DNA of 64,000 bases from Occultella kanbiaonis (GCF_009708215.1 NZ_CP046175.1:868001-932000), one strand, 5' to 3'; positions 50,455 to 58,546 are shown, numbered from the stretch's first letter. A program made the numbers and translations. The notes: generated by a model not told the origin, from the sequence alone.

Positions 50455-51608
50455 GGCTGACCGGTCGCGGTTGGGCCGTTCTCGGCTCGACGGCGGCGCT
50501 GCTCGGGTTCGGGCTGTGGGCCCGGTATCCGGGTCTCGTGGGGCTCGGTGCGGTCCTCGCCGTCGCGCTGGTGTGTGCGCTCGTGACCGTGCTGGTGCCC
50601 GCGCCGTTGCGGATCCGGCGCCGGGTGCGCCCGCCGCGGGTGGCCCGCCTCGAGGAGTGCTCGGCGACGGTCGAGGTCACGAACGCGTCCACGTGGCTGG
50701 CCCAGTCCGTCACGGGGCACGACCTGGTCGGCGGGCGACGCACCCCGTTCGTCCTTCCCCGGATGCCGCCCGGCGCGACGGTGAGCACGGACGTGCCGAT
50801 CCCGACCGCCCACCGCGGCGTGATCGACTTCGGTCCGCTGACCCTGCACCGGTTCTCGTTCCTTGACCTGATCGAGGTCGGTCAGGAGCACGGGGACAGC
50901 GCCGCGGTGCTCGTGGAGCCGCGGATCCTGGACGCGCTGGGGCTCCCGGCCGGCGCCCGCCGCGGCCACATCGGCGCGGACGAGCGGATCGCCCACGGTG
51001 GCACGGACCTCGTGGGGCTGCGCGAGTACGTGGCCGGTGACGACCTGCGCCGGCTGCACTGGGCGACCAGTGCCCGCCTGGCCACCCTCATGGTCCGCGA
51101 GGACGCCGACCCGTCGGCTCCGCACCTGACCGTGCTCCTCGACGACCGGGCCGGTTCGTATGCCGGCTCCCACGACGGCGAGGATTTCGAGGAGGCCGTC
51201 GACGTCGCCGCGAGCCTGCTCGCCGCGGCCGCCGGGGTCGAGAGCCCGGCCCGCATCGTCACGATCGGCGCCGGCCTCGACGAGCAGCTCCCGGCACCGG
51301 CGCCCGCGACAGGTCCGGCCGGCCTCGACCCGCACGTGCTCGGCGCCCTCGCCCGGCTCGAAGCGAGCGACGGCGAGCAGGGCTCCGGTCTGTTCGCCGG
51401 CTCCCCGGACGTGCTCGCCGTGATCACCGGCCCGAACAGCGACCTGGGCGACCTTCTCCTCACGGCGTCCGGGGCGCCGTCGGGCGTGGTGCTCGTCGTG
51501 GACCCGCAGCCCGAGGCGCTCGTCTCCGCCCAGCAGGGCGTGCTGGTGCTGCGCGGCCCGCGCGCCGAGGAACTCGTGCATGGCTGGCGGACGGCGGTGG
51601 CCCGATGA
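50451..51608 (+). CDS. DUF58 domain protein (VWA-like)
   Basis: This 385-residue protein has two N-terminal membrane segments (about 8-50, including GWAVLGSTAALLGFG and GLVGLGAVLAVALVCALVTV). The DUF58 signature LREYVAGDDLRRLHWATSAR follows, and then LMVRED and a VWA-like LTVLLDDRAGSYAG strand. It is encoded directly after moxR with an ATGA overlap, the usual DUF58-MoxR pair. It probably serves as an envelope assembly or folding adaptor (inference). Confidence 0.88.
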   Translation: MRLTGRGWAVLGSTAALLGFGLWARYPGLVGLGAVLAVALVCALVTVLVPAPLRIRRRVRPPRVARLEECSATVEVTNASTWLAQSVTGHDLVGGRRTPFVLPRMPPGATVSTDVPIPTAHRGVIDFGPLTLHRFSFLDLIEVGQEHGDSAAVLVEPRILDALGLPAGARRGHIGADERIAHGGTDLVGLREYVAGDDLRRLHWATSARLATLMVREDADPSAPHLTVLLDDRAGSYAGSHDGEDFEEAVDVAASLLAAAAGVESPARIVTIGAGLDEQLPAPAPATGPAGLDPHVLGALARLEASDGEQGSGLFAGSPDVLAVITGPNSDLGDLLLTASGAPSGVVLVVDPQPEALVSAQQGVLVLRGPRAEELVHGWRTAVAR

Positions 51609-53941
51609 GCAGGTTCGCGGCCGCGGCCTGGTCGGCGCTCGTGGTGGCGCTGTCCACCCTCCCGCTCGCCGCCGGGTACTCCTCGCCGGTCGCGATCGGC
51701 GTGCTGATCGGCTGTGCGATCGTCCCGTTCGGCGTCGCGGCCCTTGGCCGGGTCGCCAAGATCGGCCGCGGCTGGGTGGCCGTCGCCGGCACCGTGCTCG
51801 CGGTGAGCGCCGCCCTGATCCTGCTCGACGGCGTCGACACCGAGTCCCAGCCGGTTCCCGGCTGGCGCGCCAGCCCGGCGCTGAGCGTGCTCGGCCCACT
51901 GATCGACTCGGTCCCGCGGCTGCTCACCGCGCCACGACCGGCACCGGCGGACGTCGGCTACCTGGTGCCGACCGCGCTGCTCGTCTGGATCGTCGCGCTC
52001 GGCGTGGCCGTGGTGGCCGTCGGGCGTGCCCGTGCCACCGCGGCCCCGCTCGTCGGTGCCGTGGCCCTGCAGGTGGCGGGTGCCCTGCTCACCGCCGGGC
52101 GCGGGGACCCCAGCGGCGCGGTCGCCCTGGCCACCGCGGTCGTGCTGCTGCTCGGCTGGGTGCTGCTACCCTCGCAGGCGCGGGCCTCGGCCCGGGTCGG
52201 CGGCGAGATTCCCACGGAAACAGAGTCGACCTCGTCGCCGACGGTGGCGAGCGGGCTCGAGAAACCTGCGGCACCCGCGCGCCGTGGCCTGCTGGTGCCC
52301 GCGGTCGCCGCCCTGATCCTCGCGTCGTTCGCGCTCACCGCGGCGGCGGTACCCACCGTGCGGTCCTTCGAGCCGCGCGCGCTGGTGCCGCCGCCGGAAC
52401 TCCCGCTGGCCGCGACGAACCCGATCCCCGCCCTGTCCCTGTGGAACTCCCGGCCGAACACCCCGCTGCTGAGCGTGAGCCCGGACGGCGCGAACCTCCC
52501 GGAGCGGCTCACGATCGCCGCGCTGCCCGATTTCGACGGCGCAGCCTGGACGATCGACGCCCGCCTGCGTGCCGTAGGGGTCGTCGACGAGCCCGACCTG
52601 GACCCCGGCACCCGGCAGCGGGAGGTCGCCTACGTGCTCACCGACTCCGCGCTCGGTGGCGTGTGGGTGCCGTCCGCCGGGATGGCGCAGTCAGTGGCCG
52701 GCGCCGACGTGCTGATGGACACCGATACCGGCGTGCTCGTGGCACCCGAGGGCCTCGGCGCCGACCCGGTGACGATCCGCGGACTCCTCGACGCACCAAC
52801 GGACACCGAGATCGGCCGGGCCGGGACGCCGATGGCAGAGGTCGCCACCCGGTACCTCGAGCTGCCCCGGATCCCCGCGTCGCTGCGTGAGGAGTCGGCC
52901 GCGCTGATCCAGGGCACGACCTCCCGCTGGGAGCAGGCGGTCGCGATCGCCGAGGGTGTTCGGGGGGAACGGACCCTGGACGTGGGGGCACCGTCGGGAT
53001 CGTCCTACGGGCGCATCCAGGAGTTCCTCTTCCTGCCGGCGGCCGACGGCGGCCAGGTCGGCACCTCCGAGCAGTTCGCCGCGTCCTTCGCAGTGCTCGC
53101 CCGGGCCGCGGGCCTGCCCACCCGCCTGATGATCGGGTTCGACCTCACGGACGCGGTGGCCGGCGCCGACGGTTCCGTGACGGTGACCGGCGACGATGCG
53201 CGCATGTGGGCCGAGGTCTACTTCGCGCGCGCCGGCTGGGTGGCCCTCGACCCGAGCCCGGCCACCAGCACCGACACCGGCGACCTCCCGGAACCGCCGG
53301 CCGGCGACGACCAGCCCGATCAGCCTGAGGACGTGGGCGCCGAGGACGACCAGGACGCCGACGTGAACGTGGCCGAGCCCGGTGACGACGCCGACGGCCA
53401 GACCGGAATGAACGTCGTCACCGGCCTGACCCTGCTCGCCGGGCTGGCCCTGCTCGGGGTGTTCGCCGTGGCGGGGCTGGCCATCGCCCGGGCGGTGCGC
53501 CGGCGCCGGTGGCGGGCCGCCGGAGCCGTGGGTGCCTGGGCGCAGGTGCTCGACGCCGCCGTGCTCGCCGGCCGGCCGGTGCCATCCTCGAGCGCAGCGC
53601 CCGACGCGGCTCGCGCGCTGGCCGACGCGACCGGGACCGGACGCTCCGCGCCGGACCGGACCCCGGGACGTCCGGCCTCGGCGGCCCCGGAGGGCCGGGG
53701 CACGACCGCGCTGATGCTGGCCGAGCGCGCCGAGCGAGCCGCGTTCGGACCGGAGCCGCGCGCGGGGGCGAGCACCGCCGTCGGGCAGTCGGCCCCAGCC
53801 GGAGCACCATCGGTGGCGACGTCCGACTGGGAGCTGGCCATCGCCGTCGAGCGTGACCTGCGCGCGCGCGCCGGCGCGTGGCGGCGCGCGGTGTGGTGGG
53901 TCTCGCCGGCGGTACTGAGAGGCCGCAGGGCCGAGCGGTGA
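51605..53941 (+). CDS. Transglutaminase-like membrane protein with altered catalytic residues
   Basis: This 778-residue protein has several N-terminal membrane helices over the first 190 residues. A linker and a transglutaminase-like domain near 480-570 follow, then one more helix (MNVVTGLTLLAGLALLGVFA, about 600) and an Ala/Arg-rich tail. The core keeps the frame of the family, for example EQFAASFAVLARAAGLPTRL and WAEVYFARAGWVALDPSP. However, the catalytic Cys of the usual G-x-C-E-x-F position is Ser (TSEQFA), and the His before the Trp is Arg (ARMWAE). The Asp in LDPSP remains. It is therefore probably inactive as a peptidase/transglutaminase and perhaps scaffolds instead. ATGA overlaps join it to the DUF58 gene. 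Confidence 0.75.
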   Translation: MSRFAAAAWSALVVALSTLPLAAGYSSPVAIGVLIGCAIVPFGVAALGRVAKIGRGWVAVAGTVLAVSAALILLDGVDTESQPVPGWRASPALSVLGPLIDSVPRLLTAPRPAPADVGYLVPTALLVWIVALGVAVVAVGRARATAAPLVGAVALQVAGALLTAGRGDPSGAVALATAVVLLLGWVLLPSQARASARVGGEIPTETESTSSPTVASGLEKPAAPARRGLLVPAVAALILASFALTAAAVPTVRSFEPRALVPPPELPLAATNPIPALSLWNSRPNTPLLSVSPDGANLPERLTIAALPDFDGAAWTIDARLRAVGVVDEPDLDPGTRQREVAYVLTDSALGGVWVPSAGMAQSVAGADVLMDTDTGVLVAPEGLGADPVTIRGLLDAPTDTEIGRAGTPMAEVATRYLELPRIPASLREESAALIQGTTSRWEQAVAIAEGVRGERTLDVGAPSGSSYGRIQEFLFLPAADGGQVGTSEQFAASFAVLARAAGLPTRLMIGFDLTDAVAGADGSVTVTGDDARMWAEVYFARAGWVALDPSPATSTDTGDLPEPPAGDDQPDQPEDVGAEDDQDADVNVAEPGDDADGQTGMNVVTGLTLLAGLALLGVFAVAGLAIARAVRRRRWRAAGAVGAWAQVLDAAVLAGRPVPSSSAAPDAARALADATGTGRSAPDRTPGRPASAAPEGRGTTALMLAERAERAAFGPEPRAGASTAVGQSAPAGAPSVATSDWELAIAVERDLRARAGAWRRAVWWVSPAVLRGRRAER

Positions 53942-53984
53942 GCGTGGCCGGGTCGGCGAGCGTGCCGGCCGATCAGGCGGGTTC

Positions 53985-53997
53985 TAGGCTGTCCGGG
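53985..53997 (+). promoter_or_regulatory. -10 box and leaderless start of the Eis-like gene
   Basis: TAGGCT (53985-53990), six bases, then the GTG at 53997. No ribosome site precedes the codon. Confidence 0.55.
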
Positions 53998-55364
53998 TGA
54001 CCCGACTCAGCGCACCCAGCGTCCCGGCCGACCCGACCTCGAAGGAGCGCCTCGCCGCCCGAGGTCTCGACTACCGCACCGTCGACACAGCCGACCGCGA
54101 CGCGTTCCTGAACGCGATGCAGGCCGTCACGCGCGGGTTCCTCGGACCGGAGATCACCGGCGCGGCCGTCGCCGAGGAGTCCGAGCCGACCGAGGGCCGG
54201 CGCTACCTCGGCATCTTCGATGAGGCCATCGCGCAGCCGCAGGTGCCGGTCGCGACGATCGACTCCTGGGTCACCCCGCTGAGCGTGCCCGGCGGCGAGC
54301 TCGACATGTGGGCGATCAGCGGTGTCACCGTCGCCGGCACCCACCGGGGCCGCGGGATCGCACGGGCCATGCTTGAGGGCGAGCTCCGCGCCGCCGCCGA
54401 CGCCGGGCTCGCCATCGCCGGCCTCACGGTGACCGAGACGACGCTGTACGGGCGGTACGGCTTCGGCGCGGCCGTGCCGATGAGCACGTGGACGATCGAT
54501 ACCCGCCGCGCCGGGTGGGCCGGGCCGGACGTCGCGGGCCGGGTCGAGTTCGTCTCCCGGGAGCAGCTCGCGAGCGACCTCGGACAGGTGCACGAACGGG
54601 TGCGCACCCGGCGGGGCGGGGAGATCGCGGCGTGGCCCCGGCGGTGGCAGCAGGCCGCGGGCCTGTCGACTTCGGTGAAGGACGGCGACCACGTCCGCGG
54701 CGTTCGCTACGTCGACGCCGACGGTGAGGTCCGCGGCGCCCTCGCCTACCGGGTGATCGAGAACGAGCGCGAGTTCACCCAGTCCCGCCTCAACATCGGC
54801 GTCCTCGTCACCGAGACCCCGGACGCGGCCGCCGCACTGTGGGGATACGCGCTGCAGCACGCGCTCGTCGCGGAGGTCACGGCGTCCTTGCGGCCGACCG
54901 ACGACCCGGTGCGCTGGCTGGTGCGGGACGAGCGCGGCGCGGTCCAGACCATCCGCGACCACGGCTGGCTGCGGATCCTGGACCTTCCGCAGGCGCTCCG
55001 GGCGCGGACGTACTCGGCCGCCGCGGACGTGACCGTGGAGGTCACCGACCCGCTCGGGCTGACGAGCGGGACGTGGCGGGTGCGGACCGCACTCGATGGC
55101 GGGGCCGACGTGTCGAGAGTGAGCCCGGGGGAGTCGGCCGCTCCGGCCGAGTCAGGTGCGACGGGTGCGTTGGCGCAGTCGCGTGCCACCGGCGTTGCGG
55201 ACGTGCGCCTCGGCATCGCGGAGCTGTCCGCTGCCTACCTCGGTGGCACGCCCCTGACCGGGCTGCTCGCGGCCGGCCGGATCGCGGGGGATACGGCCGC
55301 GGTCGCCGCCCTCGATGCGGCGCTGCGCCCCGCCCAGCCACCGACGCTCAGCATCTGGTACTGA
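53997..55364 (+). CDS. GNAT-family N-acetyltransferase, Eis-like
   Basis: This 455-residue protein has the two-GNAT-plus-SCP2 plan of Eis-type enzymes. The first GNAT domain has ISGVTVAGTHRGRGIARAM (acetyl-CoA binding) and YGRYGFGAAVP. A second GNAT-like domain fills the middle, and a C-terminal beta-rich portion ends TLSIWY, where the C-terminal carboxylate may act as base. A disordered insertion (SPGESAAPAESGATGALAQS) precedes the last helices. Eis acetylates aminoglycosides and other amines. The GTG start is supported by the box at 53985. Confidence 0.83.
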   Translation: MTRLSAPSVPADPTSKERLAARGLDYRTVDTADRDAFLNAMQAVTRGFLGPEITGAAVAEESEPTEGRRYLGIFDEAIAQPQVPVATIDSWVTPLSVPGGELDMWAISGVTVAGTHRGRGIARAMLEGELRAAADAGLAIAGLTVTETTLYGRYGFGAAVPMSTWTIDTRRAGWAGPDVAGRVEFVSREQLASDLGQVHERVRTRRGGEIAAWPRRWQQAAGLSTSVKDGDHVRGVRYVDADGEVRGALAYRVIENEREFTQSRLNIGVLVTETPDAAAALWGYALQHALVAEVTASLRPTDDPVRWLVRDERGAVQTIRDHGWLRILDLPQALRARTYSAAADVTVEVTDPLGLTSGTWRVRTALDGGADVSRVSPGESAAPAESGATGALAQSRATGVADVRLGIAELSAAYLGGTPLTGLLAAGRIAGDTAAVAALDAALRPAQPPTLSIWY

Positions 55365-55422
55365 GCAGCGCACGCTCTGCGGCGCCGGTCTCCGCCGCTG
55401 ACCCAGCACCTATCGCGCTCAC

Positions 55423-55445
55423 ATCGCACCGTCGGACGGTGCGAT
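55423..55445. terminator. Bidirectional hairpin between convergent genes
   Basis: Stem ATCGCACCGTC pairs with GACGGTGCGAT (11 bp), separated by one base, so the tip of the stem must open. It lies between the ends of the Eis-like gene and the kinase gene and could end both transcripts. Confidence 0.6.
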
Positions 55446-55478
55446 CTGACCGTGGTGGGTGCGATCTCAGCGTGGTGG
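55439..55478 (+). repeat. 20-bp tandem repeat next to the hairpin
   Basis: Two 20-bp units beginning GTGCGATCT and ending GTGGTGG lie at 55439-55458 and 55459-55478, differing at three or four bases; a partial third copy runs on. The first shares its start with the right arm of the hairpin. Confidence 0.7.
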
Positions 55479-55482
55479 GTGC

Positions 55483-57345
55483 TCAGCGGCAGAGGGTGTC
55501 GGTGGAGCCGGCCTCCAGGCCGGTCTCGGTGATGGCGTAGCCGACGATCGCGTAGCAGTCGCCGGTGGCGTCCGGGTCGAGTCCCTCGACGACGTACTCG
55601 CCGGGGTCCGACGTGAGCTGCTGGAGCACGCTGGCCGGGGAGCCGTCCGCGGGGACGTCGACGATGAGGAGGTAGTCGACCTCGGACGGGGCAGGTGCCC
55701 AGGTCAGCAGCACCGAGGTGCCCTGTGACGTGAGCACCGGGTTGACCGGAGCCAGGTCCGGATTGCCGACGGTGGGCTGCGGCGGGGCGTCCCCGGTCCG
55801 GACGTCGGTCGGAGCCTCCGGTACGTTCACGCCGGTCTGCGACGGAGTCGGGTCCGGTTCCTCCTCGCCACGGAGCAGCGCGGACCCGATCCCGAATGCC
55901 GCGCCGACCAGCAGTGCGCCGCCGACGAATGCGACGATCCGCCGCCAGGTCGTCCCGGAACCCTCGCCGGACGTGACCGGGGCGCCGGCCGGAGGCTCGG
56001 GCGCAGGTTCCGGGCCGAGGCCGGTGGCGTCGTCGTCGATCGGGGCGGGCCGGCCCTGGTGCCCGACGTGCGCGAGCACCGAGGGGGCCAGCGGCGAGGG
56101 CTGGGGTGCTGGTTCCGGTGCGGCCGGCGGTTGCCCGGGTGCTGACGTCCGCACGGAAGCCGCCGACGGCGGTGCCTCGGTACCCGTGGCGCCCGGCGCC
56201 CACGAGGGCGGTGCGTCGCCTGCCGCGGGCGCCGCGGTCGCGGCAGCGGGACGGGAGGGTGCGGCGGACCCGGTCGGTGTGCTGGGTGCGGCCGGGGCGG
56301 CGGAGGGCGCGGCGACGGTCGCCGCCGTCGCGGCGGTCCCGGCCGCTCCCGCGGCGGGGGCCACGGCTCCGCTCGCCGGGTCCCAGGACCGGCCCTCGGT
56401 CCGGATCGAGCGCAGCCGGTCAAGCGCCTGCGCGGCCGTGGGGCGCCGCTCGGGCTCCGCGTGCAGGCCGGCCTCGATCAGGTCGCGCAGTCCGGCGGGC
56501 AGCTCGTCGGTCTCCAGAGGTCGGCGCGCCCCGGTGCGGACCCGGCGCAGGTAGGACAGCGCCGTGTCGTCGTGCGGGTCGAGCGCGGCGAACGGGGCCC
56601 GCCCGTCGAGCAGCGTGAACAGGGTGGACGCGAGGGACCAGACGTCGTCGGCCTCGGTCGGGGGGAGGCCGTCGAGCACCTGGGGGGAGGCGTGCCGGTA
56701 GCTGAACCGCTCCACGGAGGCGGTGTGCCCGGCGTCGGCCATCCGGGCGATGCCGAAGTCGCTGAGCACGTAGGACGTCGGCAGCAGCAGGACGTTCTGC
56801 GGCTTCACGTCCCGGTGCAGCACCCCGCGCGCGTGCGCGAACGCGAGCGCGTCGGCCACGGCGGTGCCGGCGGCAACGACCTCGGAGACCGGCAGCGCAC
56901 CGTGTGCACGGACCCGGTCGTGCAGCGATCCGAGATCGTGGAAGTCCATGACCAGGCAGGGGTCACCGTCGGCGGTCGTGGTGGTGTCCAGCACGTTGAC
57001 GATGTGCGGGTGCTGGCGACCGAGGGCCACGGTGATCGCGAGCTCGCGCTCGAACCGGGCGGCCGCCGACGGGTCCGCCGTGATCACCTTGATCGCGACG
57101 TCCCGGTCGAGGCTGTCCTGACGCGCCCGGTACACGACGCTGTCACCGCCTTCTCCGACCTCGACCAGGTGGGAGTAGCCCGCGACCGACACCGCCGACG
57201 GTGTCGCCGGGGCACGCTCGACCGGGTCGCCGGCAGAGCGGCTGGGATCGTTCGGACCGGCAGGACCGGGCCGTCGGCCGGACGTGGCGCCGACCGCTTC
57301 CGCCAACGGGCGTGGGGCCGCGGGCGCCCAGTCGTCGTCGGACAC
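55483..57345 (-). CDS. Ser/Thr protein kinase with extracellular FN3-like domain
   Basis: This 620-residue transmembrane kinase has VGEGGDSVVYRA (glycine loop), VAIKVI (Lys), HRDVKPQNVLL (catalytic loop) and DFGIAR. A long Ala/Pro-rich juxtamembrane region and one helix (IVAFVGGALLVGAAFGIGSA) lead to an outside segment of about 130 residues with an FN3-like fold, including LLTWAPAPSEVDYL and a final Cys. GTG 57345 is chosen because GGAGGGGG lies just upstream; the ATG at 57388 is in another frame. Its promoter carries the ESX-type module (minus strand), so it should be co-regulated with the WXG and EccC-like genes and may phosphorylate partners read by their FHA domains. Confidence 0.85.
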   Translation of the reverse strand: MSDDDWAPAAPRPLAEAVGATSGRRPGPAGPNDPSRSAGDPVERAPATPSAVSVAGYSHLVEVGEGGDSVVYRARQDSLDRDVAIKVITADPSAAARFERELAITVALGRQHPHIVNVLDTTTTADGDPCLVMDFHDLGSLHDRVRAHGALPVSEVVAAGTAVADALAFAHARGVLHRDVKPQNVLLLPTSYVLSDFGIARMADAGHTASVERFSYRHASPQVLDGLPPTEADDVWSLASTLFTLLDGRAPFAALDPHDDTALSYLRRVRTGARRPLETDELPAGLRDLIEAGLHAEPERRPTAAQALDRLRSIRTEGRSWDPASGAVAPAAGAAGTAATAATVAAPSAAPAAPSTPTGSAAPSRPAAATAAPAAGDAPPSWAPGATGTEAPPSAASVRTSAPGQPPAAPEPAPQPSPLAPSVLAHVGHQGRPAPIDDDATGLGPEPAPEPPAGAPVTSGEGSGTTWRRIVAFVGGALLVGAAFGIGSALLRGEEEPDPTPSQTGVNVPEAPTDVRTGDAPPQPTVGNPDLAPVNPVLTSQGTSVLLTWAPAPSEVDYLLIVDVPADGSPASVLQQLTSDPGEYVVEGLDPDATGDCYAIVGYAITETGLEAGSTDTLCR

Positions 57346-57395
57346 GCGAACCCCCTCCCCGGACGGGCGCCGTCGACCCGGCGCACATGAGTCCG

Positions 57396-57447
57396 AGGAT
57401 AGGCGGTGCCCGGCGCGATCGCGGCGTGGCCGGTGGTGGAAGGTTCC
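57396..57447 (-). promoter_or_regulatory. ESX-type promoter module, copy 5
   Basis: On the minus strand GGAACCTTCCACC (57447-57435), then CACC in place of CC, and TATCCT (57401-57396) at 46 nt from the module start. The CTGG element is absent. The expected transcript would start about 44 nt before the kinase GTG. Confidence 0.6.
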
Positions 57448-57526
57448 GCACAGGCGGCTCCGCGCTCGCGGCACCTGGCGTCGTCGGTCACTCCTCCTCG
57501 CGCGGCACGCCGAACCAGGTCCTTGC

Positions 57527-57539
57527 TACGGTGACCGGA
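57527..57539 (+). promoter_or_regulatory. -10 box and leaderless start of the mini-ORF
   Basis: TACGGT (57527-57532), six bases, then ATG at 57539. No start codon of the phosphotransferase frame lies at this point. Confidence 0.55.
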
Positions 57540-57580
57540 TGGCGCGTCGTCCCCGAACCGACCGTCGAGCCGAGTCGTGA
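57539..57580 (+). CDS. 13-residue leaderless mini-ORF (Arg-rich), possible leader peptide
   Basis: The ATG at 57539 opens MARRPRTDRRAES and stops with TGA at 57578-57580, which overlaps the GTG of the phosphotransferase gene as GTGA. Five of 13 residues are Arg. A TACGGT box 6 nt upstream would make its ATG the first transcribed bases. It could deliver terminating ribosomes to the next start, or could be a leader peptide. There is no homology evidence for a product. Confidence 0.5.
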   Translation: MARRPRTDRRAES

Positions 57581-58476
57581 CGAGTCCCGACGACGAACGA
57601 GTCCTGAGCTGGATCCGTGACGTGCTCGGCCGCGACGTTCGGATCGCCGCAACCGTCCCGTTGCCCGGAGGCCTGTCCGAGGCGATGTTCCGCGTCGAGC
57701 TCACCGGCGCAGACGTGGCCGCCGTGGTCCTGCGGCGCTGGCCGAACGACGGTGACTGGCAGCGCGACTCGGTGCGCCGGGAGGCCACCGCGCTCAGCCT
57801 GCTCGGCGGCCGCGGGGTCGGAACCCCCGAGCTGATCGCCACCGACCCGGCGGGGGAGTGGACCGGTCGACCCGCCAACCTGATGACCCACCTCCCCGGT
57901 GCTGGTCAGCTACGTCCCGCCGACATCGCCCAGTGGACCGGCGAGGTCGCCGCCCGCTTGGCGCTGATCCATGATCAGCCACGTGATCCGCGCCAGCAGG
58001 CGAGCCCGAAGTGGGTCGACCTGGACGACCCGGATCGGCGCGCCTGGCTGGCCGACCTGCCGTACGGCGACGAGGCACTCTCCCTCGCGCGCGCCGCCGC
58101 CGCTCCCGTCCGGGAGGTGTTCGGCCACGGCGACTACCAGCACTTCAACCTGCTCTGGAGCCGGGGACGGCTCACCGGCGTCGTCGACTGGACGATGAGT
58201 GGGGTGGCCGAAGCTGGTCGGGACGTCGGCCACTGCGCCCTCAACCTTGCCGTCCTGTACGGGCCGGACCGGGCCGGGCGATTCGTGGCGCACTACGAGG
58301 CGATCACCGGGACGCGCGTCGATCCGGGGTGGCTGATGTCCGAACTGCTCGACTTCTCGCCGGCGTGGCCGGAGTTCATCCCGCGCCAGGTCGGCGGTCG
58401 CGTGCCGGTCGACCAGGCCGGCATGCGCGGACGGGTCGAGGAACTCATCGTCGAGGTACTGCGCTCCGCCGGCTGA
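57577..58476 (+). CDS. Phosphotransferase family protein (APH-type kinase fold)
   Basis: This 299-residue protein has the Brenner motif GHGDYQHFNLLWS and the magnesium-site GVVDWTMSG of the aminoglycoside/choline kinase superfamily. An N-terminal segment AAVVLRRWPNDG supplies the likely ATP lysine equivalent (here Arg-rich). Its substrate is unknown; it is not close enough to any named resistance enzyme to call. The GTG start has no ribosome site and overlaps the mini-ORF stop. A hairpin at 58506 follows. It is divergent from the kinase gene. Confidence 0.78.
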   Translation: MTSPDDERVLSWIRDVLGRDVRIAATVPLPGGLSEAMFRVELTGADVAAVVLRRWPNDGDWQRDSVRREATALSLLGGRGVGTPELIATDPAGEWTGRPANLMTHLPGAGQLRPADIAQWTGEVAARLALIHDQPRDPRQQASPKWVDLDDPDRRAWLADLPYGDEALSLARAAAAPVREVFGHGDYQHFNLLWSRGRLTGVVDWTMSGVAEAGRDVGHCALNLAVLYGPDRAGRFVAHYEAITGTRVDPGWLMSELLDFSPAWPEFIPRQVGGRVPVDQAGMRGRVEELIVEVLRSAG

Positions 58477-58505
58477 TTCCAGCGGTCGCCGCCCGGCTCC
58501 GCACG

Positions 58506-58546
58506 GGCACCATCGGCTCACAGCGCCGAGCGCGGGCGATGGTGCC
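58506..58546. terminator. 10-bp hairpin between phosphotransferase and MFS gene
   Basis: GGCACCATCG (58506-58515) pairs with CGATGGTGCC (58537-58546) around a 21-base loop that has an inner GCTC/GAGC stem. It could end the phosphotransferase transcript or act as an operator for the following pump gene. Confidence 0.5.

Noticed and set aside
57388-57401. ATG at 57388 as leaderless start of the kinase
   Set aside because: The spacing to TATCCT is good, but the frame differs from the kinase and gives an Arg-rich shadow. GTG 57345 with GGAGGGGG is in frame.
53997-58476. Aminoglycoside resistance cluster (Eis-like and APH-type genes)
   Set aside because: The genes are not in one operon, are separated by the kinase gene, and neither matches a named resistance enzyme. 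Both families have many other roles.
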